Shown: positions 8,158-17,939, counted from the first letter of the stretch. The stretch: 64,000 nucleotides of DNA from Pseudomonas sp. GV085 (GCF_003050925.1 NZ_QAOV01000002.1:248001-312000), one strand, 5' to 3'. Notes: a model not told the origin generated them from the sequence alone. Program-made: numbers and translations.

Positions 8158-9930
8158 TTATTCAGCACGAAACTGCATGTTGTTCGGTAGCGTTTGCCGC
8201 AGCAACCATGCTGCGACGTCCGGTTCCAGCGAGGGTGTCAATGCGACCCGGACTGCCCGCTGGTACTCATCGAGCCACTGCGCTTCGGCCTGACTTAGCA
8301 GTCCATGGTCGATCAGTTCAATGGCAAACGGCGCCAGGGTAAGGACTTGAAACCTGAGGAACCCTGGATGCGCCTCGACCTCAACCACTTCATAGAGGTT
8401 CTCGATACGAATTCCAAGCTCACCGGACAGGTAAACGCCCGGCTCGATCGAGGTCACCATCCCCGCTTGCAGTGGCACCACGCTGGCGTGGGAGGCAATT
8501 CTGTGGGGCCCCTCGTGCACACGCAGATAGCTACCAACCCCGTGCCCGGTGCCATGGGCGTAGTCCAACCCTTCACGCCACATCACCTGTCGCGCAACGC
8601 TGTCCAGTTGCTGGCCACAGGTTCCAACAGGGAACATACAGCTCGCCAGTGCGATATGGGCACGCAGCACGGTGGTGTAAAGGCAACGCTGGCGTGCGGT
8701 CGGGAGGCTGCAGGCCAGCACCCGGGTCACGTCGGTCGTGCCCTGGGGGTATTGGCCACCGGAATCGATCAGCAGCAACTCACCGTGTTTGAGCTTTGCC
8801 GCCCGCCCAGGCTGGGGCAAGTAATGGGGCTGGGCACCATTGGCACCGGTGGCCGCGATGGTCTCGAAACTCACACCTTGGTAATCGGGATGCCGAGAAC
8901 GCCAGCCCTCCAGAGATTCGACAATCGACAGCTCGCTTTGCCCGACAAACCGGTCGCAGCTGCAGTGGAACTCATACAGAAACCGGCACAGAGCCAGGCC
9001 ATCGATACGATGCGCTTCACGGCTGCCACGCAACTCGGCGGGCTGCTTGCAGGCCCGTTGCAATAGCAGAGGATTTTGCGCCTCATAAAACACACAGGCG
9101 GCGGACTCGAACTGACGATAAACAGCCGCCGTGCACATACCGCGATCAACCCATACCCGTTGGCCATACAGTTCGGCGATGGTCTGGGCGAGCCATTGGG
9201 GTGGACGTACAGTCACCGCAGCGGGCAGCCAGCCTTGGGGCAGTTGCAGGCGGTCGGCATCGATGAACCAGTCCAGCCGGCCGTCGGCGTACAGCAGAGC
9301 GTTGCTGAACGGCAATGGTGCGATATCGATATCCTGACCGCGCACGTTCAACAGCCAAGCCAACATATCCGGCGCCGGCAGCCACAAGGCATCGCACTGC
9401 GAAGCGCTCAAGCTCGCAGTGAGGTGTTCGAGCTTGTCTTGCGCAGCCATACCTGCATGTTGCAGCCCCCAGGCAAGCACCGGGCTGTTCGGCGCTGCCG
9501 GGCGATTACGCCAGCATTCATACACGGGATTGTCCAGTGACTCGTGCCAGTTGAAGCCCGATTGCGTCGCCATGACCTGCCAGCGCGCGCACTCATCGAC
9601 GCTGTGCAGCCTTGAGTCACAGGCGATGGTCGCGCCGGGTTGCAACTGCCCGCGCAGCCAGCCAAACAGGCCGCTGTCGTCCAGCATCAAGGTATCGAAC
9701 CGAGCGCATTCCTGGCGGGCCTGCTCGGTATAGCGGCCATCGACCAACAGCGCTGCGCATTCCTGTGTCAGCACTGCCAACCCTACGCTGCCACTGAAAC
9801 CGGTCAGCCAGTGCAAGGCTTCGTCAGCGGGGGCCAGGTCTTCATTGAGGTAGGCATCGCTGCGGGGAAGCAGAAACGCATCGTATCCACGCGCTGCCAT
9901 CACCGCCCTTACCTTCTCAGAGCGCCCCAT
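8158..9930 (-). CDS. Aminopeptidase P family (M24B) metallopeptidase
   Basis: This 590-residue protein is of the Xaa-Pro aminopeptidase type: creatinase-like N-terminal domain (LLPRSDAYLNE, LVDGRYTEQA) and C-terminal pita-bread M24 domain. The metal ligands are in place: LLIDSGGQY..TTDVTR (two Asp, about 390-402), GTGHGVGSYLRVHEGPH (His), TSIEPGVY (Glu) and IRIENL (Glu). It would remove the residue before a proline, in the cytoplasm, since no signal peptide is seen. The ATG at 9930 has GAGG upstream and overlaps the cyclophilin stop as TGATG; a GTG one codon earlier is possible. Coupling to a prolyl isomerase suggests work on proline-containing peptides (inference). Confidence 0.9.
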   Translation of the reverse strand: MGRSEKVRAVMAARGYDAFLLPRSDAYLNEDLAPADEALHWLTGFSGSVGLAVLTQECAALLVDGRYTEQARQECARFDTLMLDDSGLFGWLRGQLQPGATIACDSRLHSVDECARWQVMATQSGFNWHESLDNPVYECWRNRPAAPNSPVLAWGLQHAGMAAQDKLEHLTASLSASQCDALWLPAPDMLAWLLNVRGQDIDIAPLPFSNALLYADGRLDWFIDADRLQLPQGWLPAAVTVRPPQWLAQTIAELYGQRVWVDRGMCTAAVYRQFESAACVFYEAQNPLLLQRACKQPAELRGSREAHRIDGLALCRFLYEFHCSCDRFVGQSELSIVESLEGWRSRHPDYQGVSFETIAATGANGAQPHYLPQPGRAAKLKHGELLLIDSGGQYPQGTTDVTRVLACSLPTARQRCLYTTVLRAHIALASCMFPVGTCGQQLDSVARQVMWREGLDYAHGTGHGVGSYLRVHEGPHRIASHASVVPLQAGMVTSIEPGVYLSGELGIRIENLYEVVEVEAHPGFLRFQVLTLAPFAIELIDHGLLSQAEAQWLDEYQRAVRVALTPSLEPDVAAWLLRQTLPNNMQFRAE

Positions 9931-10469
9931 CACACACCTCGCGACTGACGGTAGGCTCGCACGATGGCGATCTCAGCCTCAGGCGGCAAGTATTCCTGCG
10001 CCCCGGCACGACTCCAGATCGCCTCGACCACCTCCATGCCCGCACAGACCTGCCCGAACGCGGCGAAGCCCAGGCCGTCCGGATGGCGAGCTCCGCCATG
10101 ATCGAAGTGCGGCTGATCGCCGATACAGATAAAAAAATCACCTTCGGCAGTGTTGGCCTCGTCACGGCCCAGCGACACACTGCCATGACAATGGCTCAAA
10201 CCGGTCTGCAGGGTGCTTTCGAGTTCGATCATGGGCAGATTATTGGCTGCCAGGGGGCGCGTGCCCCCGTGCACGACACTGATGCGCACAGGATCTTCCG
10301 GTTGCTGATTGGACGGATTGACGATGCGGAAAATGCTGTTGCCGTCATAGCGACCACTGTCCACGTAGGCCAGAAAATTCGCGGTGGTCAGCGGTGCCTG
10401 ATGACTAAACAACTCGAGTGTAAAGGCCCCCAATGCCGTTTCCAGGGTGACGTACGTAGATGTAGACAT
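9930..10469 (-). CDS. Cyclophilin-type peptidyl-prolyl cis-trans isomerase
   Basis: This 179-residue cyclophilin lacks a signal peptide and so should be cytoplasmic. Family marks are SIFRIVNPSNQQPED (matching the FHRV..Q active-site stretch, Arg kept), GSVSLGRDEANTAEGDFFIC (the G.isMAR..n.a.sqFFI strand) and LDFDHGG-like loop before GLGFAAFGQV. ATG 10469 is supported by a GGGAG site. It ends inside the start of the aminopeptidase P gene (TGATG), so both are made together, an unusual pairing. It lies 135 bp downstream of the Lrp-type regulator gene. Confidence 0.88.
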   Translation of the reverse strand: MSTSTYVTLETALGAFTLELFSHQAPLTTANFLAYVDSGRYDGNSIFRIVNPSNQQPEDPVRISVVHGGTRPLAANNLPMIELESTLQTGLSHCHGSVSLGRDEANTAEGDFFICIGDQPHFDHGGARHPDGLGFAAFGQVCAGMEVVEAIWSRAGAQEYLPPEAEIAIVRAYRQSRGV

Positions 10470-10604
10470 GGCTGTTCTCTCCCTCGGGATAAAACTGCCA
10501 TTGTCCGCAAAGACGACGATGCAAAAGATTGAGATAGCCGGTGTGCAGAGCACTTGCTGCGGGATGCAGGCGCATTTACCGCAGATTGTGCAGGTCGGTC
10601 GTCG

Positions 10605-11093
10605 TCACTCCCGCCAAATCAGATTCTCTAGCGGATAGCCGGCAAACCACTTGGTTTTGTCGAGAATGATGTTGCTGCTGATTTTCAGGATGTTGGGGTT
10701 TTCATCCAGCAGCTGTTCACAGAGCGTGTTGAAGTCGGTAACGGTCGAACAGGTTGCCAGGGCAATGTAGTCAAACTCGCCATCGACCTTCAGGCAGTCG
10801 ACCAGCTCGCGACGCTTGGCAATGAAGCGTTCGAATTGAACACGCAGATGTCCGGCGTGATCGCGCAGGCTGAACATGACATAGGCCATTACATTGATAC
10901 AGATCGCGTCGATATCGATCGACGCCATGTAGGCGCGAATGTAACCGGCATCCTCCAGCGCCTTGGTTCTTTGCAGGCAGGCGCTGGGGGATAGATTGAT
11001 TTTCTCGGCCAACTCCAGATTGCTGATCCGAGCATTGCTTTGCAGATTTTCAAGGATTGCTCGGTTGATACGATCCAACTTCACTTTTTTCAT
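10605..11093 (-). CDS. Lrp/AsnC family transcriptional regulator
   Basis: This 162-residue protein has an N-terminal winged helix (LDRINRAILENLQSNARISN, then LAEKINLSPSACLQRTKALE) and a C-terminal RAM/AsnC ligand-binding domain (CLKVDGEFDYIALA). Length and layout match Lrp-type regulators, which sense amino acids or related ligands as octamers or dimers. ATG 11093 has GAGG about 6 nt upstream; longer in-frame starts add no family sequence. It heads the minus-strand run of cyclophilin, peptidase, permease, porin and hyuAB, so it is the probable local regulator of that cluster (inference). Confidence 0.9.
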   Translation of the reverse strand: MKKVKLDRINRAILENLQSNARISNLELAEKINLSPSACLQRTKALEDAGYIRAYMASIDIDAICINVMAYVMFSLRDHAGHLRVQFERFIAKRRELVDCLKVDGEFDYIALATCSTVTDFNTLCEQLLDENPNILKISSNIILDKTKWFAGYPLENLIWRE

Positions 11094-11500
11094 GTTGCCT
11101 CTACACCAATCAACGATAAACCCCAGGATCTGGCGGAAAAAATATCTGCCATGAGACTGACATGAGGCTAGCGATCTGAATAGCCCATACCTTATGACCC
11201 CCAATCGCAATCATTTCTGTTCATCCTGGCGCTAGCGAATAGTCAACACGGATGTCAGCTTTCGACTGAAGAAAAGAGCTTTGATGAATTGATGTTCAAC
11301 TTTGCATAGCACACAACGAAAGATCCATTTTGGTCGGCGAATGTCTGCAATGGGTCGATTCTGTTGAAAACAGTCGGTCTGCCCAACTGCCTGACCATCG
11401 ACTGGTGAAAATGCGCTGAAGTACATGACTGGCGTAAGCCTGAGGTGTTCCCCTTCACGAAAGGGCCAACACCTTTTCTCGCTGGCTGGTAGCCCCCCCT
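11094..11500. other. Regulator upstream region, no gene recognised
   Basis: About 400 bp between the Lrp-type gene and the MFS gene. It must hold the regulator promoter. An open frame at 11232-11504 on the minus strand has no family resemblance and overlaps the MFS end, so I do not call it. No strong terminator was found. Confidence 0.5.
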
Positions 11501-13006
11501 TCAATCCTCAGCCTGCGACAAAGGCCTGGCCACCTGCTCCAACGCTCGACGTTCCGCAGCCACCCCCCAAACCGCTTGCACCGCCGCCGCCACACACATG
11601 AGTGCAGCGCCTGTCAGGTAACCCATCAACAGGCTGCTGCGCTGCTGGGTCTGGATCAGTTGGCCAAACAACGTCGGCCCGATGATGCCGCCCAGGCCGG
11701 TGCCAAATGCGTAAAACACGGCGATGGCCAAGGCGCGGATTTCCAGTGGGAAGGTTTCCGACACGGTCAGGTAGGCCGAGCTGGCCGCAGCGGACGCGAA
11801 AAAAAAGATCACCATCCACGCCGCGGCTTGCTGGGTGACATCCAGCCAACCCTGCCGGAAGGCATAGCCATTGAGCGCCAGCAACACCCCCGACATCGCG
11901 TAGGTGAAGCTGATCATCACCCGTCGGCCGATCACGTCGAACAGGCGCCCCAACAGCAGCGGCCCGCAGAAATTGCCCAGTGCCAAGGGCAATACATACC
12001 AACCTACATGCTCGACGGGCACCTGGTAAAAATCGGTGAGCACCAGCGCATAGGTGAAGAAGATCGCGTTGTAAAAGAACGCCTGCGCGGTCAGCAGGGT
12101 CAGCCCCACCAGCGCGCGGCGGCGGAATCTGATGAACAGGGTATGGAAGATCTCCCCAATCGGCGTATGGTCCCGCGCGTGCAGGCGCAGTGGTTTGCCG
12201 GTCACGGCCGGCAGTTCATGGCCTTGTTCGCGCAGGCGCGCTTCGATGCCTTCGACGATGCTTCGTGCCTCATCGCGCCGACCGTGAATCAGCAGCCAGC
12301 GCGGGCTTTCCGGCAGCCACAGGCGCATCACCAGGATCACCAGGCCCAACACTGCACCAATACCGAAGCACAGGCGCCAGCCCAGATCGCCGCCGACCAC
12401 TTGCGGATCCAGCAACACGATCGCCCCGCCGGCGCCAAGCGCTGCGCCTAACCAGAATGTGCCGTTGATGGTCAGGTCGACCCAGCCACGATAGCGTGCC
12501 GGGGTGAATTCCTGGATGGTCGAATTGATCGCCGTGTATTCGCCGCCGATGCCCATGCCCGTGAAGAAGCGCAACAGCAGGAAGCTTTCCAGGTTGAAGG
12601 AGAACGCCGTGGCCGCCGTGGCGCCTACATAAAGCCATAACGTAACGAAGAACAGCTTGCGCCGCCCCAGGCGATCGGTCAGCCATCCGAACACCAAGGC
12701 ACCGAGCACTGCGCCAGCGATGTATATGCCGCCGGCCAAGCCAATATCGAAGTTGCTCATGCGCAGGTCGGGGCTGTTTTTCAGCGCGCCGGACACCGAG
12801 CCGGCCAGGGTCACTTCCAGGCCGTCGAGCAACCAGGTGATGCCCAGCGCGACCACCAGCAGAGAGTGAAAGCGGCCCCACGGCAAGCGGTCCAGGCGTG
12901 CTGGAAGATGGGTTTCGAATATGGCGCCGGGCTCGCGGCTATGCAGCTGTTGGTGGGTCATCGCTACAACATTGGCTTGTGCTCTACCTTGTGAGTTAGG
13001 AGTCAT
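11501..13006 (-). CDS. MFS transporter, sugar/metabolite porter-like
   Basis: This 501-residue protein has 12 predicted membrane segments and classic MFS signatures: GWLTDRLGRRKLFF between helices 2 and 3, RFFTGMGIGGEY in helix 4, WLPESPRWLL before the central loop, and LGRLFDVIGRRVMI in the second half. It begins with a 40-residue cytoplasmic tail. The WLLDGLEVTLAG motif in helix 1 is seen in carriers of organic acids and aromatic compounds, so I would not infer sugar transport. The first ATG has only a weak GGGGG site; ATG 12961 is an alternative. The gene ends the transcript of the GGDEF-EAL gene 17 bp upstream. Confidence 0.87.
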   Translation of the reverse strand: MTPNSQGRAQANVVAMTHQQLHSREPGAIFETHLPARLDRLPWGRFHSLLVVALGITWLLDGLEVTLAGSVSGALKNSPDLRMSNFDIGLAGGIYIAGAVLGALVFGWLTDRLGRRKLFFVTLWLYVGATAATAFSFNLESFLLLRFFTGMGIGGEYTAINSTIQEFTPARYRGWVDLTINGTFWLGAALGAGGAIVLLDPQVVGGDLGWRLCFGIGAVLGLVILVMRLWLPESPRWLLIHGRRDEARSIVEGIEARLREQGHELPAVTGKPLRLHARDHTPIGEIFHTLFIRFRRRALVGLTLLTAQAFFYNAIFFTYALVLTDFYQVPVEHVGWYVLPLALGNFCGPLLLGRLFDVIGRRVMISFTYAMSGVLLALNGYAFRQGWLDVTQQAAAWMVIFFFASAAASSAYLTVSETFPLEIRALAIAVFYAFGTGLGGIIGPTLFGQLIQTQQRSSLLMGYLTGAALMCVAAAVQAVWGVAAERRALEQVARPLSQAED

Positions 13007-13022
13007 CCCCCGGATCGGGAGT

Positions 13023-15959
13023 TCAAAATTCCGCTGCCGGGTTGCACGCAGTGGTGAGCCCCTGGCGACCGAGCAGTGAACTCGCCAACAGCGCCTTCAA
13101 ACCCATAGGCCTGGCAAAATGATAACCCTGGGCCTGCCCCGCCCCCATTTCGCGCAGCAGGTCCAGCGTCGCTTCATCCTCGACGCCTTCGGCCACTACA
13201 CTCAGGTCCAGCGATTCGGCCATCCGCACAATCGCCCGGACAATCGCGCGACTGCGGGGACTGGTGGTCAGTTCGAGGATGAACGACTTGTCGATTTTCA
13301 ATCCGCTGAAACGGTATTGATGCACATAGCTCAGGGATGAAAACCCTGCACCGAAGTCATCGAGTACCACCGACATGCCGTTGTCCGCCAGTTGCTGCAT
13401 GGTCTGTCGGGCAATCGCCGGCTCGGCGACCAGCGCCCCTTCGGTCAGCTCCAGGCAGATTCGTGACGGCGAGACCCGGTGCTGCGCCAACAGTGTCAGC
13501 ACCTCACCGGCGAAGTCCGGACGCGTCATGCTGTAGCTGGAGCAGTTGACGTGCACCGGCGGCCAATCGGCGTTCCCGGGTTGTGCGAGGATCGCTGCAA
13601 TGCTGGTCAGCATGTACAGGTCCAGTCGACCGATCAGGCGCAAACCCTCGACATCCGGCAGGAACTCGCCCGGCGCAATCACCCGGCCGCCCGGCTGATG
13701 CCAGCGGATCAGCGCTTCAAGGGCCAACAGTTCGCCGGTTTCGACGCTGACGATCGGCTGGAAATACGGCAGCAGCTCGTCAGTACGCTTGAGCGCGTTG
13801 CGCAAGGCCCCTTCTCGCTCGACCTGGTCCGAGACTTCACGGCGCACTTGCTGGTTGAACACCGCGTAGCTGTCGCGCCCGGCACTCTTGACCCGATACA
13901 TCGCCGCATCGGCATCGCGCAGCAAGTCGGCGGGCTCGTGATGGAACTGGTTGTCGGCACTGACGATACCGATGCTGCAGGACGAGAAAACCTCATGGCC
14001 GTTGATGAAAAACGGCAGGTCGAACGCCACCAGGATCCGCTCGGCAATTTCGATCATCACCTCCAGCGGGGCCTCGGGAGCCAGCACCGAAAACTCGTCG
14101 CCCCCCAGGCGCGCCAGCATGTCGGTGTCGCGCAGGCAACCGCGCAATCGGTGGGCCGCCTGCATCAACAGCAGGTCGCCAAAATGGTGGCCGAGGCTGT
14201 CGTTGACCATCTTGAAGCGGTCGAGATCAATGAACATCACCGACAGGTGCCCGCCTTCGTTGCCGAACCGCGACCAGGCCAGATTGAGGCACTGTTGCAG
14301 GTAGGTGCGATTCGGTAGTCCGGTCAGCGCATCGTGGGAGTTTTCGTGCTGCAACTTGGCATTGGCGTGGTCGAGCTCGCGGGTGCGGCTCTGCACCCGG
14401 GCTTCCAGTTGGAGGTTGGCGGCATGGATCGCTTCAGCGGCCGTGCGTCGCGACAACGCTGTGTCGATGTGCCGCGACACGAACGTCAGCAGCTCCTGGT
14501 CTCGCTGGGTGTAGCTCACCTGCGAGGTATAGCTTTGCACCGCCAGCACGCCTCGCACCACGTCGTCTTCGAACAATGGAATGCCCAGCCAGGAGTAGGA
14601 GCGCACAGACTCATGGGCAATTTCGATTTCACCGTGCGCGGACAATCGTTCAGCCTCGCCGGCGTCAATCAGGCAGGGTCGACGCTGACGAATCACGTAC
14701 TCGGTCAAGCCCCGGCGCCCTCGGCGTGCCGCTGGGCGGGTCGTCTGCCGTTCATCGACGTAATAGGGAAACGTCACCTCACCGGTCGCGCCGTCGAACA
14801 GGGCAATGTAGAAGTTCTGCGCGAACAGCAGTTCACCGACGATACCATGCAAGGTCTGGAACAACTCGGCCATGTCGCCAGGCCGGCTCGACAGTTCGGC
14901 TATCTGGAACAGCGCGCTCTGCAGATGTTCGGCGCGCTCTCGGTCTGCCACTTCCTGCCTCAAGGCGTCGTTGAGTGCCGAAAGCTCCAGGGTGCGACGC
15001 ATCACCGTTTCTTCCAGGTCCTCCCGGTGCAGAATCCGGTCCAGCGCCATGGCCACGTGACGGGCTACCACCAGAAACAGCGCGCGGTCTTCAGCGCTGT
15101 AGATGCGAGAAACGTCGTAGACCTGCATTGCCAGCATGCCAAACACGTCATCCGAGGCATTTTTCAACGGTGCCCCCATCCAGAACTCGGGACGATCACC
15201 CACGCAATAAAAACGGTTTTCGGCCTGAGCCGCGAGAATGCCGGCAGAGTCAATCAGCAACGGCTGGCCAGAGGTCAGCACCTGACTGGTCAACGACAGA
15301 TGCGCAGGGTCAAGGTATTCGTAGTTCTCAGCCTCCAGGGCATCAGCGTCGATGATGTCGACGTAATACGGGTAGTCGATCTTGCCAGTGCGCGGGTTAT
15401 ACAGCGCGAGATAGAAATTCTCGGCGTCGATCAGGCTGGCCAGAAGCCGGTGAACCCCGACCAGAAACACTGACCGGTCGCGGGTCGAACTGGCCAGATA
15501 GGTAATTTCATACAGCACACGCTGCGTGATCTGCGCACGGGCAAGGGTATTGGTCTGGAGCTGAATGCCCAGGCGCTGGGCAAGTTCAGCGAGCGCCGGT
15601 TCTGCAGTATCGTCGACTGGCGCGAGTAGCCAACCCAGCACACTTTCGCCTCTACCGGTCGGCCAGCGGTGCACGTTGCGGGCCCGGCAAAAGGCTTCAA
15701 ACTCGTCATTCGCAACGCTTGAAGGCCACTGTACCCGTGGGTCGCCCTGGCCAACCCGATGCATCTGTTCACCGGTGCGGTAAAACACCCAGGCGCTGGT
15801 ATGGGCCCAGTTGCGCGCTGAGTCCAGCAATTGTCCGATCGTGTCGTCGCCGCCAGCGTAAGGCATGCCGACAGGATCAGGGTTCTCTATGGGTTCAAGT
15901 GCTGCAACTTCGCGCGTGAGCGATTGCCATGGGGAGTCGGTCAATGTACGAAAACTCAT
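13023..15959 (-). CDS. GAF-GAF-GGDEF-EAL cyclic-di-GMP turnover protein
   Basis: This 978-residue soluble protein has two GAF domains (about 140-305 and 345-500), a short coiled coil (505-540), GGDEF (545-700) and EAL (720-965). The diguanylate cyclase site GGDEF is intact at 619-623, with the inhibitory I-site RDTD at 610-613. The phosphodiesterase side keeps the EAL Glu at 748, DDFGAGFSS, LKIDKSF and QGYHFARPM. Both activities are therefore possible, with GAF ligands setting the balance. The GAF domains resemble each other (ENFYLALYN..GKIDYPYYVD and QNFYIALFD..GEVTFPYYVD), suggesting duplication. No membrane segment is seen. Confidence 0.93.
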   Translation of the reverse strand: MSFRTLTDSPWQSLTREVAALEPIENPDPVGMPYAGGDDTIGQLLDSARNWAHTSAWVFYRTGEQMHRVGQGDPRVQWPSSVANDEFEAFCRARNVHRWPTGRGESVLGWLLAPVDDTAEPALAELAQRLGIQLQTNTLARAQITQRVLYEITYLASSTRDRSVFLVGVHRLLASLIDAENFYLALYNPRTGKIDYPYYVDIIDADALEAENYEYLDPAHLSLTSQVLTSGQPLLIDSAGILAAQAENRFYCVGDRPEFWMGAPLKNASDDVFGMLAMQVYDVSRIYSAEDRALFLVVARHVAMALDRILHREDLEETVMRRTLELSALNDALRQEVADRERAEHLQSALFQIAELSSRPGDMAELFQTLHGIVGELLFAQNFYIALFDGATGEVTFPYYVDERQTTRPAARRGRRGLTEYVIRQRRPCLIDAGEAERLSAHGEIEIAHESVRSYSWLGIPLFEDDVVRGVLAVQSYTSQVSYTQRDQELLTFVSRHIDTALSRRTAAEAIHAANLQLEARVQSRTRELDHANAKLQHENSHDALTGLPNRTYLQQCLNLAWSRFGNEGGHLSVMFIDLDRFKMVNDSLGHHFGDLLLMQAAHRLRGCLRDTDMLARLGGDEFSVLAPEAPLEVMIEIAERILVAFDLPFFINGHEVFSSCSIGIVSADNQFHHEPADLLRDADAAMYRVKSAGRDSYAVFNQQVRREVSDQVEREGALRNALKRTDELLPYFQPIVSVETGELLALEALIRWHQPGGRVIAPGEFLPDVEGLRLIGRLDLYMLTSIAAILAQPGNADWPPVHVNCSSYSMTRPDFAGEVLTLLAQHRVSPSRICLELTEGALVAEPAIARQTMQQLADNGMSVVLDDFGAGFSSLSYVHQYRFSGLKIDKSFILELTTSPRSRAIVRAIVRMAESLDLSVVAEGVEDEATLDLLREMGAGQAQGYHFARPMGLKALLASSLLGRQGLTTACNPAAEF

Positions 15960-16388
15960 CAGCGCTCCCTGAGCCCAAAACTGCCGACACTCGCTTACTG
16001 ATTGCCAGCAATGTGCCGTAAAGCTTTCCGTTTAAAGCTTATAGCGGTTTTTTTCAATGACTTTATGCACGTTGGTGCCAGGTATGAGACTGACCACAAG
16101 TTATTCGCTGCTTGTTGTCTGATGGGGCGGTGTGTGTTGCGGATTCAACCGGACGATGCAACTCACTGGGCTCCGTATAAGTGGGAGGAGCTGGCCGCGA
16201 TTCGCCTTCGAGGTATGCCTTCGGCCAAACCGTCCCAATATGCGAAGAAACTGTCCTGCCATGCCAATAGCATCGCGCCCGGGATACCTACCATAGGAAC
16301 GGCACCTCTGCCTGATAGGCAGGGGACAGCTACCTATACCGGATGCACATATTGCGCACCGCCATACAAGTACGGATTGGACACTACA
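15960..16388. other. Divergent intergenic region
   Basis: This 429-bp stretch separates the minus-strand GGDEF-EAL gene from the plus-strand dioxygenase gene and must hold both promoters. An AAGCTT..AAGCTT inverted pair lies near 16022-16040. The dioxygenase frame stays open back to 16002, but that part has no family resemblance and I leave it out of the gene. Confidence 0.5.
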
Positions 16389-17351
16389 ATGACAAAAATC
16401 GCCGCAGCCCAGGACACTCCCTCACCACTCACGCCCTCGGCACCCGCCATTATCCGGTCGTCAGTGCGCCAGCATTCGATCAAGGTGCAGATTTGCTCCC
16501 CCGCCATCGGTGCCGAACTCAGCAACGTCAACCTGGCCGATGCTGCCCAAGACCCTGAACAGATCGCGGAAATCCGGGCGCTGTGGTTGAAGCACAAAGT
16601 GCTGTTCTTTCGCGACCAGGACATCACCCCCCTGGAGCAACAGCACTTCGCCGCGCAATTTGGCGAACTGGAAGGTCATCCCCTGGCGCCGAGCCATCCG
16701 GAGGCGGACAAGCTGCTAATGCTGTACCGCAACCTTGACCCGGGCAAGCCCAAGAGCTTTGTCGAAAAGGCCAGCCGGGAAAACCTCTGGCACACCGATG
16801 TCACCTTCAAGCCGGCTCCGCCTCGCGGTGCGATATTGCGCTGCGAACAGGGGCCTGAATCCGGCGGCGACACCCTGTTCTCCAACATGGTGTTGGCTTA
16901 CGAAAACCTGCCCGACACCATCAAGCAAAGGATCGAAGGTCTATACGCAAAACACAGTGCCGAGCACTCCTTTGGCGCCCAGTTGCCGCGTGAGCAACGT
17001 CATGCCATGGCCGCGAAGAACCCCAGTGCTGAGCACCCGGTGGTGTTGATTCATCCTGAAACGGGCGAAAAGGTGCTGTTCGTCAACTCCGCGTTCACCA
17101 CTCATTTCGCGAATTTTTTCAACTTCGAGGACATCCGCTACGGCCAGGACTTCATGCCCGAGGCTCATCACCTGATGAACTACCTGACCTCTCAGGCCGC
17201 GATTCCGGAGTACCAGGTACGTCTGAAGTGGCGCACCAACACGATTGCCATGTGGGACAACCTGCAAGTCCAGCACTACGCGGTGGCGGACTACGGCAAT
17301 GCGCCAAGAAAGATGCTGCGCGCCACCCTCGCGGGCACCCCGCTCACCTGA
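16389..17351 (+). CDS. TauD/TfdA family Fe(II)/2-oxoglutarate dioxygenase
   Basis: This 320-residue protein is a non-heme iron oxygenase that couples 2-oxoglutarate decarboxylation to substrate hydroxylation. The HTD iron motif is at 135-137 (LWHTDVTFKPAPP), the distal ligand is the His in NLQVQHYAVADYG (about 291), and the 2-oxoglutarate Arg is in RKMLRATL. The GDTLFSNM stretch is typical of the family. I chose ATG 16389 because homology begins shortly after; upstream in-frame ATGs add unlike sequence. The Shine-Dalgarno site is weak. TauD members release sulfite from taurine and TfdA members cleave aryloxyacetates; the substrate here cannot be read. Confidence 0.9.
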   Translation: MTKIAAAQDTPSPLTPSAPAIIRSSVRQHSIKVQICSPAIGAELSNVNLADAAQDPEQIAEIRALWLKHKVLFFRDQDITPLEQQHFAAQFGELEGHPLAPSHPEADKLLMLYRNLDPGKPKSFVEKASRENLWHTDVTFKPAPPRGAILRCEQGPESGGDTLFSNMVLAYENLPDTIKQRIEGLYAKHSAEHSFGAQLPREQRHAMAAKNPSAEHPVVLIHPETGEKVLFVNSAFTTHFANFFNFEDIRYGQDFMPEAHHLMNYLTSQAAIPEYQVRLKWRTNTIAMWDNLQVQHYAVADYGNAPRKMLRATLAGTPLT

Positions 17352-17459
17352 TTCGAACCGTCTCCCCATCGAAAACCAGGACACCCGACCATCAGAGATC
17401 GTCGGGCGGCCTTGGCTAACGACCAATACTCGATCTGAACCGCATCAATGGAGATAGAC

Positions 17460-17939
17460 ATGCTCTACGAACACGTCGACACCGCAGTCATCGATGGCGA
17501 ATCGCTGCCGTGGGTACCCTTTACGCCCTACGCCGAAAACGTCCTGCTGAAGTACTTCAAGCTTGACCCGATTCGTGGTGAATGGATTGTCATGATGAAG
17601 TCGCCGATCGACATGCAACTGCCCAAGCACCATCACACGGGCACGGTGATGGTCTACACCATCGAAGGCCGGTGGAAATACAAGGAACATGACTGGATCG
17701 CCGGTCCTGGCAGCATCGTATATGAGACGGCTGGATCGACTCACACGCCTGAAGTCGTCAGCACCGCAGGCACAGACGGCTATGTGCTCACCCTGGTTCA
17801 GGTCAATGGCGATCTCGCGTTCCTGGACGGGAACGACAACATTGTTGCGCTCGAAAACTGGAAGTCCGGGTTGCATCGCTATCTGGCTTATTGCGAGCAG
17901 CATGACATCGCACCGAGAGACCTGACGGCATTCAACTGA
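17460..17939 (+). CDS. Cupin, 2,4'-dihydroxyacetophenone dioxygenase-like
   Basis: This 159-residue single-domain cupin has the metal-binding set LPKHHHTGTVMVYTIEG (histidines and Glu) and GSTHTPE (second cupin motif His). The overall sequence, with an N-terminal LPWVPFTPYAENVLLKYFKLD, resembles the DAD family, whose founding enzyme cleaves the aryl-ketone bond of 2,4'-dihydroxyacetophenone to two acids. ATG 17460 is set by GGAG 6 nt upstream. It follows the TauD-like gene by 108 bp on the same strand, so the two oxygenases may share a pathway for an aromatic substrate, though that is inferred from position. Confidence 0.8.
   Translation: MLYEHVDTAVIDGESLPWVPFTPYAENVLLKYFKLDPIRGEWIVMMKSPIDMQLPKHHHTGTVMVYTIEGRWKYKEHDWIAGPGSIVYETAGSTHTPEVVSTAGTDGYVLTLVQVNGDLAFLDGNDNIVALENWKSGLHRYLAYCEQHDIAPRDLTAFN

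Noticed and set aside
11232..11504. Small minus-strand frame after the MFS gene
   Set aside because: It overlaps the MFS gene end, has no ribosome site and no family resemblance.
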